The notes below the pieces were generated by a model. It saw only the letters and a program-made list of their open reading frames with translations. It was not told the DNA's origin and made no database searches. Source: Rickettsiales bacterium (GTDB lineage Bacteria; Pseudomonadota; Alphaproteobacteria; Rickettsiales; UBA3002). From it: a stretch of 14,585 nt of DNA. Positions 7,956-14,277 of the stretch are shown in pieces. The stretch is taken from NCBI GenBank assembly GCA_002725445.1, contig PBPD01000092.1, positions 1-14,585 on the forward strand, given 5' to 3'. Every line of letters starts with the position of its first letter. The first letter of the stretch is position 1. A program made the position numbers and the translations under genes.

Positions 7956-9212
7956 ATGAATACCGCCACAACCACAGCAGATAATATTTCCCAAACGCCT
8001 CCTTTTCTCAAAGGCATGCTCACCTCGCGCTCCTGGCGCGGCAGACCTTATCTGATCAGCCCAGTTATTGATTTCCTGATGGTAGGCGGTGCTGCCTATA
8101 TTGTGGGGGCACTTTTGATGTTTCTGGTGTCACAGGACCTGACGAGTGGCGCCATTTATCAAGGACAGGCGAATATTAGTGGTTTTTGGTTGTCGATTCT
8201 GGCGGCTATATTGGCGTATCACGTGTTTTTTGTGAATTACCCGCACTTTGCTTTTTCTTATCAGTTGATGTACCGCGATTTTGGCAAAAAAGTGCGCGGA
8301 CAGGAACTGCCACGCCATATGCAAATGCGCTATATTTTTGCGGGCGTGGTCGTGCCGATCGTCTTTGTCTATTATTATTCCACCACCGTTTTGCAGGGCG
8401 ATCTTGTCGCTTTGGGCTATGTGGTGAACGTGATGTTTTTGCTGGTGGGCTGGCACTATGCCAAACAATCCTTCGGGGTCATGGTGGTGTTACATGGGCT
8501 TAAAGGTATCTATTTCGGCAAATGGCAACGCCGCCTGCTGCTGACCAACATTTATCTGGTTTGGATTACGACTTGGGTGCTGTCGAATTTCAGTGCCTAT
8601 GAAAGCCAGTTCTGGGGGGTGCCTTATTCCTCCATTATGCTGCCGGCGTTACTGCCTAGTTTTCTGGATGATTACTGGCTGTTCCAGAATACGTTACACA
8701 CCGCATGCTGGATATTCTTTGGCGCAACCGTGTTGATGTTGCTGGCCAAAGCAACACAGGAGAAACGCTGGCTGTCGTTTACGGGGCTCGTGGGTTACTC
8801 CACGCTGTATAGCTATTTGTTGGTGGTACATTATGTGCATCCATTGTGGCTGTTTTTTGTGCCTGCCTTCCACTCTCTGCAATACATGCTGTTTGTGATT
8901 GCTTTCAAGCGTAACGAATCCGAGTTGAAGCATAAGGAAGCAGCGGGCGAATATACGCAAAAAACCGCGAAGCGCGCGGCATATGGTTTTCTAGCATTCG
9001 CGGCGATTGGTGGCCTGATTGGTGCCATGCAGTTTGAATGGGCGCCGCGACTGCTCGATTATTTGATCGATGACGCACATACATTAGCTATACCCACACT
9101 CTTCCTTGCCATGTTCCACCTCTTTGTAAACATTCATCATTATTTCATCGATAATGTGATTTGGCGCAAAGATAACCCGGAAGTTGGCAGATACCTTATG
9201 ATTCGCCATTGA
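7956..9212 (+). CDS. Uncharacterised His-rich polytopic inner-membrane protein
   Basis: A 418-aa protein with roughly ten to twelve membrane segments, by eye at about 38-60, 76-94, 126-143, 150-166, 194-212, 246-264, 274-291, 297-317, 342-360 and 378-395. I do not recognise a named family. Histidines recur at the ends of or inside these segments: His89 and His97 (HVFFVNYPHF), His167 (GWHYAKQSFG), His248, His292 and His295 (VHYVHP), His306 (PAFHSLQYM), and His388, His394 and His395 in FHLFVNIHHYFIDNVIWR. This pattern suggests metal or heme ligands, as in membrane di-iron or carotenoid-cleavage type proteins, but that is inference. The C-terminal HHYFIDxxIWR motif resembles uncharacterised bacterial membrane proteins I recall. 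The start at 7956 has no ribosome site; the next in-frame ATG (8016) has none either. The gene sits between ilvN and ilvC on the same strand. Confidence 0.85.
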   Translation: MNTATTTADNISQTPPFLKGMLTSRSWRGRPYLISPVIDFLMVGGAAYIVGALLMFLVSQDLTSGAIYQGQANISGFWLSILAAILAYHVFFVNYPHFAFSYQLMYRDFGKKVRGQELPRHMQMRYIFAGVVVPIVFVYYYSTTVLQGDLVALGYVVNVMFLLVGWHYAKQSFGVMVVLHGLKGIYFGKWQRRLLLTNIYLVWITTWVLSNFSAYESQFWGVPYSSIMLPALLPSFLDDYWLFQNTLHTACWIFFGATVLMLLAKATQEKRWLSFTGLVGYSTLYSYLLVVHYVHPLWLFFVPAFHSLQYMLFVIAFKRNESELKHKEAAGEYTQKTAKRAAYGFLAFAAIGGLIGAMQFEWAPRLLDYLIDDAHTLAIPTLFLAMFHLFVNIHHYFIDNVIWRKDNPEVGRYLMIRH

Positions 9213-9235
9213 CAGCCCTCTGTTAGGGGGATAAT
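9209..9235 (+). promoter_or_regulatory. Candidate sigma-70 promoter for ilvC
   Basis: A perfect -35 hexamer TTGACA (9209-9214) overlaps the stop codon of the membrane-protein gene. GATAAT (9230-9235) matches the -10 box at five of six positions. The 15-bp spacer is shorter than the ideal 17. Predicted initiation is about 9241-9243, roughly 35 nt before the ilvC ATG. Confidence 0.55.
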
Positions 9236-9272
9236 TTCCTTCGCTCAATCAATACGTTGAAAAGAAGGAAAT
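9234..9272 (+). promoter_or_regulatory. Hairpin that masks the ilvC ribosome binding site
   Basis: ATTTCCTTC (9234-9242) is perfectly complementary to GAAGGAAAT (9264-9272), a 9-bp stem with a 21-nt loop. The loop can fold further: TCAA (9249-9252) pairs with TTGA (9257-9260) around TACG, a UNCG-type tetraloop. The 3' arm contains the ilvC ribosome site AAGGA (9265-9269), 8 nt before ATG 9278, so the fold would hide it. The 5' arm lies at or upstream of the predicted local transcription start, so it would be present mainly in read-through mRNA. Confidence 0.55.
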
Positions 9273-9277
9273 GAACC

Positions 9278-10291
9278 ATGCGCGTATATTATGACAACGA
9301 TGCCGATTTAAACATCATCAAAGGCAAAAAAGTGACCATTATTGGCTATGGTAGCCAAGGCCACGCACACGCCCTAAACCTGAAAGACTCAGGCGTTGAA
9401 GGTATCGTTATTGGTCTGCGCGAAGGCTCGAACAGCGCTGCCAAAGCCAAGCGCGACGGGTTTGAGGTGAAAACACCTGAAGAAGCCGTAAAAGACGCTG
9501 ATGTGGTGATGATGCTGGCACCCGATGAAAATCAGGCCGATATTTACTCGCAGGTAGAAGGCAATATCAAGCAAGGTGCGGCACTCGCATTCGCACACGG
9601 CTTTAACTATCATTTCGAATTTATTCAGGTGCGCGACGATATGGATGTGTTCATGGTGGCGCCTAAAGGCCCTGGCCATACCGTGCGCGGTGAATATGTA
9701 AAAGGCGGCGGTGTGCCATGCCTCGTGGCTGTGGCGCAAGACGCTTCGGGCGATGCACTGCAAATTGCACTGTCTTATGCAAGCGGCGTAGGCGGTGGCC
9801 GTTCGGGCATCATCGAAACCACCTTCAAGGACGAATGCGAAACCGACCTGTTCGGTGAGCAGGCGGTGCTGTGTGGTGGTATTTCGGCGCTTATCAAAGC
9901 GGGCTTTGAAACGCTGGTTGAGGCGGGATACCCTGAAGAGATGGCGTATTTCGAATGTCTGCATGAAACCAAACTGATTGTGGATCTGCTGTATGAAGGT
10001 GGTCTGGCGAATATGCGTTATTCGATCTCGAACACCGCAGAGTACGGTGACTATGTGACCGGCCCACGCATCATTACCGAAGAAACCAAGGCGGAAATGA
10101 AGCGCGTGCTGGAAGATATCCAGACCGGTAAATTTGCACGTGAGTTCATTGCAGACCGTGCGACGCAAGGTGCGCACAAACTGGAAGCTACCCGCGAAGC
10201 AGAAGCGAAGCACCCCATTGAGAAAGTGGGTGAAAAGCTGCGTGCTATGATGCCATGGATTGCTAAAAACAAATTGGTAGACGCGGCGTAA
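9278..10291 (+). CDS. ilvC: Ketol-acid reductoisomerase, class I
   Basis: Isomerises and reduces 2-acetolactate or 2-aceto-2-hydroxybutyrate to the dihydroxy acids, the second common step to valine, leucine and isoleucine; needs Mg and NADPH. The 337-aa length is typical of the short class I form. The Rossmann motif GYGSQGHAHALNL starts at residue 23. The loop GLREGSNSAAKA has serines at 51 and 53, as expected for NADPH preference. Catalytic and metal residues are in place: His107 in AFAHGFN, Lys130 in APKGPGHTVR, Asp190 and Glu194 in ETDLFGEQ, and Glu226 and Glu230 in FECLHETK. SNTAEYGDYVTGPRI follows. The start is set by AAGGA 8 nt upstream. It has its own candidate promoter and lies inside a leader with a ribosome-site hairpin. 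The next gene starts 2 nt after its stop. Confidence 0.97.
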   Translation: MRVYYDNDADLNIIKGKKVTIIGYGSQGHAHALNLKDSGVEGIVIGLREGSNSAAKAKRDGFEVKTPEEAVKDADVVMMLAPDENQADIYSQVEGNIKQGAALAFAHGFNYHFEFIQVRDDMDVFMVAPKGPGHTVRGEYVKGGGVPCLVAVAQDASGDALQIALSYASGVGGGRSGIIETTFKDECETDLFGEQAVLCGGISALIKAGFETLVEAGYPEEMAYFECLHETKLIVDLLYEGGLANMRYSISNTAEYGDYVTGPRIITEETKAEMKRVLEDIQTGKFAREFIADRATQGAHKLEATREAEAKHPIEKVGEKLRAMMPWIAKNKLVDAA

Positions 10292-10293
10292 TC

Positions 10294-10641
10294 ATGCGCG
10301 TTGCCACCGCCATACTATGTTGGGTGGTGGGCGCTTCAGCGGCGCAGGCGCTTTCTTGCCTGCCAGCAGATATGCGTGAGCCAAAAACCGTGCAGTTTAC
10401 GGGCGTGATGCAGTCCATCGAGGTGATCGAAACCGATTATCAGGTGTGCACTACGCGTGCGGTGGTTGACGTGAAGCAGGTGGAAGAAGGTGATATTGCA
10501 GGTGACTCGGTGGTAATCGATCAGCGGCACTGGATCTGCCCGCAAGACATTACCCCGTTTGATACGCTGAAAACGTATAAACTGTACCCTGCAACAGATG
10601 AAGGTGTATTTCGCGTGGGGATGTGCGATCAGCCGTTCTGA
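10294..10641 (+). CDS. Small secreted four-cysteine protein, unknown function
   Basis: A 115-aa protein with a Sec signal peptide (residues 1-19, core ATAILCWVVGASAAQA, cleavage likely after AQA). The sequence before Cys22 (ALSC) does not fit a lipobox well, so it is probably soluble in the periplasm or secreted. The mature part (~96 aa) has exactly four cysteines, Cys22, Cys52, Cys82 and Cys111, enough for two disulfides. It is rich in predicted beta strands: VQFTGVMQSIEVIE, then TTRAVVDVKQVEEGD, then DSVVIDQRHW. The order of a Cys near the mature N-terminus, an FTG strand and a V-x-V-x-x-V strand recalls small NTR/OB-fold secreted domains; this is only a resemblance. The gene begins 2 nt after ilvC and ends 24 nt before leuA, so it is probably co-transcribed with both. 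Confidence 0.75.
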   Translation: MRVATAILCWVVGASAAQALSCLPADMREPKTVQFTGVMQSIEVIETDYQVCTTRAVVDVKQVEEGDIAGDSVVIDQRHWICPQDITPFDTLKTYKLYPATDEGVFRVGMCDQPF

Positions 10642-10665
10642 TGCCCAGATGACAGGAAAGTAGAG

Positions 10666-12255
10666 ATGAGTAACGATAAAATTATAATTTTTGATACAAC
10701 CTTGCGTGATGGTGAGCAATCACCCGGCATGTCGATGACACGTGAAGAGAAGCTGTTGGTGGCCGAAGGGCTGGACGGTATGGGTGTTGATGTGATCGAA
10801 GCGGGATTTGCGATTGCCAGTCAGGGCGATTTTGAGGCTGTGAAGGCGATTGCTGAGACGGCAAAAAACGCGACTATTTGTTCGTTGGCACGTGGCAAAA
10901 CGGCTGACATTGAGCGCGCAGCCGAGGCAATCAAGCCGGCAAAGCAGGGACGTATTCACACGTTTATTTCTACCAGCGACATCCATTTGGAACATCAGTT
11001 CCGCCTGAGCCGTGAACAGGTGCTGGATATTATTAAAGATACCGTTGGGCTGGCGCGTAATTATACGGACGATGTTGAGTGGTCGGCTATGGATGCTACC
11101 CGTAGCGATCTGGATTATCTTTGTCAGGCGGTGGAAGTAGCCATCGCCGCAGGCGCGACCACCATCAACCTGCCCGACACGGTAGGGTATGGCACACCTG
11201 CGGACATCGCGCATATGTTTACGTATGTGCGTGAAAATATTTCTAATGCGGATAAAGCAATTTTCTCATTCCACGGCCAGAACGATCTGGGGCTGGCGAC
11301 TGCTAACACGCTGGCTGCGATTGTGGCAGGGGCGCGTCAGGCAGAAGTGACTATTAACGGGATTGGTGAGCGTGCGGGCAATACATCGCTGGAAGAAGTG
11401 GTGATGACGTTGAAAACCCGTAAAGACCAATATGGCGTGGAGTGTGGTGTAGACAGCACGCATATTACGCGTTTGTCCAAATTGGTGCAAAGTGTGACTG
11501 GCCAGCAAGTGCAGGTGAATAAGGCGATTGTGGGTGCAAATGCGTTTGCGCATGAATCTGGCATTCATCAGGACGGCATGCTGAAAAACCGCGGCACCTA
11601 CGAGATTATGACGCCGGAGTCGGTAGGGCTGGCAAAGTCCAATCTGGTGATGGGTAAACATTCAGGCCGTCATGCCTTCAAGGACAAGCTGAAAGAGCTG
11701 GGTATTACGCTTGGCGATAACGCGCTGGAAGATGCGTTTACGCGGTTCAAAGCGCTGGCGGACAAGAAAAAAGATATATACGACGATGATATTATTGCGT
11801 TGGTTGATGCCGAGGCAGCCACACGTCATCAACGTTATCATTTCAAAACCCTGCAGATTGAGTGTGGCACCGAAAGTGCACAAATTGCACGGTTGGGCAT
11901 GGAGATTGATGGGCGGTTGCGCACCATCAAGATGGAAGGTAATGGGCCCGTTGATGCGATCTTTAAAGCGATTAAAGGACTCATACCTGAGGCGCAGGAT
12001 GCAACATTGCAGCTCTATCAGGTGCATGCCGTAACACAAGGCACCGATGCACAAGCAGAGGTGACATGTCGTTTGGAACGTGACGGATATGTGGTAAATG
12101 GGCACGGATCTGATGTAGATACGCTAGTCGCGTCAGCAAAAGCATACATCAATGCCGTTGGAAAGCTGGAAATGCTTGAACAAAAAGACGTTGCACATTA
12201 CACACAAACAGAAGAGACTGATTTTGACAATACTGATAAACAACAAGTAAGTTAA
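10666..12255 (+). CDS. leuA: 2-isopropylmalate synthase LeuA, with atypical metal-site residues
   Basis: Condenses acetyl-CoA with 2-ketoisovalerate, committing carbon to leucine. At 529 aa it has the usual two-part layout: a TIM-barrel catalytic domain (about 5-265) opening with FDTTLRDGEQSPG (Arg14, Asp15), a linker with AHESGIHQDGML at 295-306, and a C-terminal leucine-sensing domain (about 390-505). NGIGERAGNTSLEE retains the metal ligand Asn239. Two normally conserved positions differ. The HxH metal motif reads His203-Gly-Gln205 in SFHGQNDLGLA, and the usual SxEDA reads SAMDA, with Met142 for Glu. The gene is otherwise intact and shows no frameshift. A ribosome site AGGAAAG (10654-10660) precedes the ATG. 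Overall similarity to LeuA is strong, but activity or exact substrate could differ (a citramalate or homocitrate synthase is less likely given the ilv context). Confidence 0.92.
   Translation: MSNDKIIIFDTTLRDGEQSPGMSMTREEKLLVAEGLDGMGVDVIEAGFAIASQGDFEAVKAIAETAKNATICSLARGKTADIERAAEAIKPAKQGRIHTFISTSDIHLEHQFRLSREQVLDIIKDTVGLARNYTDDVEWSAMDATRSDLDYLCQAVEVAIAAGATTINLPDTVGYGTPADIAHMFTYVRENISNADKAIFSFHGQNDLGLATANTLAAIVAGARQAEVTINGIGERAGNTSLEEVVMTLKTRKDQYGVECGVDSTHITRLSKLVQSVTGQQVQVNKAIVGANAFAHESGIHQDGMLKNRGTYEIMTPESVGLAKSNLVMGKHSGRHAFKDKLKELGITLGDNALEDAFTRFKALADKKKDIYDDDIIALVDAEAATRHQRYHFKTLQIECGTESAQIARLGMEIDGRLRTIKMEGNGPVDAIFKAIKGLIPEAQDATLQLYQVHAVTQGTDAQAEVTCRLERDGYVVNGHGSDVDTLVASAKAYINAVGKLEMLEQKDVAHYTQTEETDFDNTDKQQVS
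12224..12253 (+). promoter_or_regulatory. Possible mreB promoter inside the 3' end of leuA
   Basis: TTGACA at 12224-12229 is a perfect -35 hexamer. The matching -10 is weak: TAAGTT at 12248-12253 (three of six, 18-bp spacer) or GTTAAT at 12251-12256 (four of six, spacer too long). mreB starts only 21 nt after leuA, so it could simply be read through from leuA. The hexamer also encodes part of the LeuA tail and may be chance. Confidence 0.3.
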
Positions 12256-12276
12256 TCAACGCGGGGCAACACGCGC

Positions 12277-13317
12277 ATGTTTGGAAAATTATTAAGGCTG
12301 ATGTCGGAAGACATGGCCATTGACCTGGGAACCGCTAATACTCTTGTGTATGTCAAGGGGCGCGGGGTTGTTCTCAACGAACCTTCCGTAGTAGCGATGA
12401 AAGAAGAACGCGGGCAGTTAATGCCTTATGCGTTCGGTAACGAAGCCAAGCTAATGCTGGGCCGGACTCCAGAAAAGATAGATGCTACCCGCCCGTTGAA
12501 AGATGGTGTGATTGCAGATTTCCGCACCGCGGAAGAGATGATTAAGCATTTTATTCACCGTGTGCATAATCGCCGTAGTTTTACAGGCCCTCTCATCATT
12601 ATTTGTGTGCCTTCAGGTTCAACGCCTGTTGAGCGCCGCGCGATTCAGGAAGCCGCAGAAAATGCCGGCGCGCGCGATGTATATCTTATCGAAGAGCCAA
12701 TGGCGGCCGCAATTGGTGCTGGCTTGCCGGTAACCGCGCCTAGGGGGTGGATGATTGTCGATATTGGCGGTGGCACCACTGAGGTGGCTGTCTTGTCACT
12801 GGGCGGTATAGTATATGCCCGTTCTGCGCGCGTGGGCGGAGACAAAATGGACGAGGCGATTATTTCTTATATTCGTCGTTACCATAATCTACTGATTGGT
12901 GAAACGACGGCTGAATATATTAAGAAGGAAATCGGTGCAGCCTGCATCCCTGAAGATGGCGATGGCCGCATGATCGAGATTAATGGGCGCGATTTGATGA
13001 ATGGTGTGCCGAAAGAGCTGGTATTGAGCGAGTTGCAAATTGCAGAGTCGCTGGCAGAGCCAGTGCGCGAAATCATTGAAGCGGTGAAAGTTGCACTTGA
13101 ATGTACACCGCCTGAGCTATCCTCGGATATCGTCGATAAGGGTATTGTTATGACCGGCGGTGGATCAATGTTGCACAATCTTGATCTGGTGGTGAGTCAG
13201 GCAACCGGCCTGCCTGTATTTATTGCAGATGACCCGCTGTCCTGTGTTGCGCTGGGTACGGGGCAGGTGCTGGAAAACCCTGATGTCTTCAAGCATGTGT
13301 TGTTTAAACACAGCTAG
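12277..13317 (+). CDS. mreB: Rod shape-determining protein MreB (bacterial actin)
   Basis: ATP-dependent actin homologue that forms short membrane-bound filaments and steers the lateral wall synthesis machinery. The 346-aa length is standard. The N-terminus MFGKLLRLMS is amphipathic and would bind the membrane directly. Nucleotide-site motifs are all present: phosphate 1 DLGTANT at 16-22, phosphate 2 DIGGGTTEVAV at 162-172, the EEPMAAAIGAGLPV segment at 139-152 containing the catalytic Glu, and the adenosine motif TGGGSML at 293-299. ECTPPELSSDI is also family-typical. The ATG has only a weak purine run upstream (GCGGGG). mreC and mreD follow after a 96-nt gap. Identification is secure. Confidence 0.98.
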   Translation: MFGKLLRLMSEDMAIDLGTANTLVYVKGRGVVLNEPSVVAMKEERGQLMPYAFGNEAKLMLGRTPEKIDATRPLKDGVIADFRTAEEMIKHFIHRVHNRRSFTGPLIIICVPSGSTPVERRAIQEAAENAGARDVYLIEEPMAAAIGAGLPVTAPRGWMIVDIGGGTTEVAVLSLGGIVYARSARVGGDKMDEAIISYIRRYHNLLIGETTAEYIKKEIGAACIPEDGDGRMIEINGRDLMNGVPKELVLSELQIAESLAEPVREIIEAVKVALECTPPELSSDIVDKGIVMTGGGSMLHNLDLVVSQATGLPVFIADDPLSCVALGTGQVLENPDVFKHVLFKHS

Positions 13318-13331
13318 CCCATATTGGAACT

Positions 13332-13340
13332 TGTGGATAA
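13332..13340 (-). promoter_or_regulatory. Perfect DnaA-box 9-mer between mreB and mreC
   Basis: TGTGGATAA on the plus strand is TTATCCACA on the minus strand, the high-affinity DnaA box. It starts 15 nt after the mreB stop codon in the 96-nt mreB-mreC gap. Only one copy is seen, so this is not an origin; it may be a regulatory or titration site, or chance. Confidence 0.35.
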
Positions 13341-13361
13341 ATCGCTTTTTCTTTTGTTTTT

Positions 13362-13391
13362 CTATGTTATATTCGTAACATAGCTGTTTTT
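13362..13391 (+). terminator. Terminator-like hairpin (possible attenuator) between mreB and mreC
   Basis: CTATGTTA (13362-13369) pairs perfectly with TAACATAG (13376-13383) around a TATTCG loop, followed by CTG and then five T (13387-13391). The stem is AT-rich and the T run is short, so read-through is likely. Partial termination here would give more MreB than MreC and MreD. A T-rich tract (13346-13361) precedes it. The remaining gap sequence shows no convincing promoter. Confidence 0.55.
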
Positions 13392-13413
13392 AATGATTTG
13401 GAATATATAAGGC

Positions 13414-14268
13414 GTGAAACAAGCCTATTATAAGGTTGGCAAGGTAAAAGCACATGAAATGGCGCTGCCTCTCGGCTCGCTAATACACCGTGTGTTGGTC
13501 TTTCTACTTATTATCACCTCTCTTACCCTGATCGTCATGCAACGCAACGATAACGCGTTGGTGCAAAACCTGCGTATGGCACTCACCGATACGTTGACGC
13601 CTGTTGTCAATGTGATGGCCGAACCTATGCGCGCTATCGGCGATGCGAGAAACTGGGCGAACGATGCCTTATACACATTCAGTGAGAACCGTATATTGCG
13701 TGCCGAGAATGCACAATTGCTTCACTGGCAAACCGTTGCACGTAATTTGGAGGCAGAAAACAGAGCGTTACGCTCGTTGATGAGTTTTTCGCCTACAAAA
13801 GCTATGTCATTTACTACCGCTAAAGTGCTTTCGCATGCAGGCGGTGCATATTCTCACTCTATCGTGATAGGGGCAGGCACCGAGCAAGGCCTGACGCCTA
13901 ATATGGCTGTTGTCAATGAAGTTGGATTGGTTGGCCGTGTGATTGAGGTGGGAGACCATACTGCGCGCGTATTGCTGCTTCGCGATATTAACTCGCGCAT
14001 TCCGGCCATCACCAGCCAATCGCGCGAGCGTAGCATTGTTAGCGGCGCAAACCGCTCTGCATTGCAGCTTAATTATTTGTCGCGTCAGCATAGTATTGCA
14101 CCTGGCGAGGCGGTAGTAAGCTCGGGTGATGGGGAAGCCTTTCCTGCAGGGCTACATATTGGCACCGTGCAACACCAGAACGGTCATTTGTCGGTAATTC
14201 CTGCAGCCGATTGGGACGCACTGGAATATGTGCGTGTGGTGCATTATAATGCACCTTCAAAACCTTAA
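13414..14268 (+). CDS. mreC: Rod shape-determining protein MreC
   Basis: Bitopic inner-membrane protein that links MreB and MreD to the elongation penicillin-binding proteins. The 284-aa protein has a short cytoplasmic tail, one membrane segment (about 25-43), a coiled coil (about 91-123, with ENRILRAENAQLL and NLEAENRALRSLM) and a beta-rich periplasmic domain containing GLVGRVIEVG at 171-180, LLLRDINSRIP at 187-197 and VVSSGDGEAFPAGL at 234-247. An upstream in-frame stop (13408-13410) rules out a longer product. The GTG at 13414 is taken as the start because other alphaproteobacterial MreC proteins have a similar polar tail, but AAGG lies only 1 nt before it, which is poor spacing. ATG 13462 is the alternative and would remove 16 residues, leaving a very short tail. 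mreD follows after 9 nt. Confidence 0.93.
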   Translation: MKQAYYKVGKVKAHEMALPLGSLIHRVLVFLLIITSLTLIVMQRNDNALVQNLRMALTDTLTPVVNVMAEPMRAIGDARNWANDALYTFSENRILRAENAQLLHWQTVARNLEAENRALRSLMSFSPTKAMSFTTAKVLSHAGGAYSHSIVIGAGTEQGLTPNMAVVNEVGLVGRVIEVGDHTARVLLLRDINSRIPAITSQSRERSIVSGANRSALQLNYLSRQHSIAPGEAVVSSGDGEAFPAGLHIGTVQHQNGHLSVIPAADWDALEYVRVVHYNAPSKP

Positions 14269-14277
14269 TTCGCCTCT

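Noticed and set aside
9216..9228. CCCT/AGGG hairpin upstream of ilvC as a terminator
   Set aside because: The stem is only 4 bp and no T run follows. The sequence is better explained as the spacer of the ilvC promoter.
9271..9294. Seven-codon open frame overlapping the ilvC start, as a leader peptide
   Set aside because: Its ATG is only 1-2 nt from the ribosome site, so initiation there is unlikely. It lacks runs of Val, Leu or Ile codons expected of an attenuator peptide.
9389..10213. Long minus-strand open frame (274 aa) opposite ilvC
   Set aside because: Same reasoning: it is antisense to an intact, highly conserved ilvC, with no domain signature and the same His/Arg/Phe-rich composition as the other shadows.
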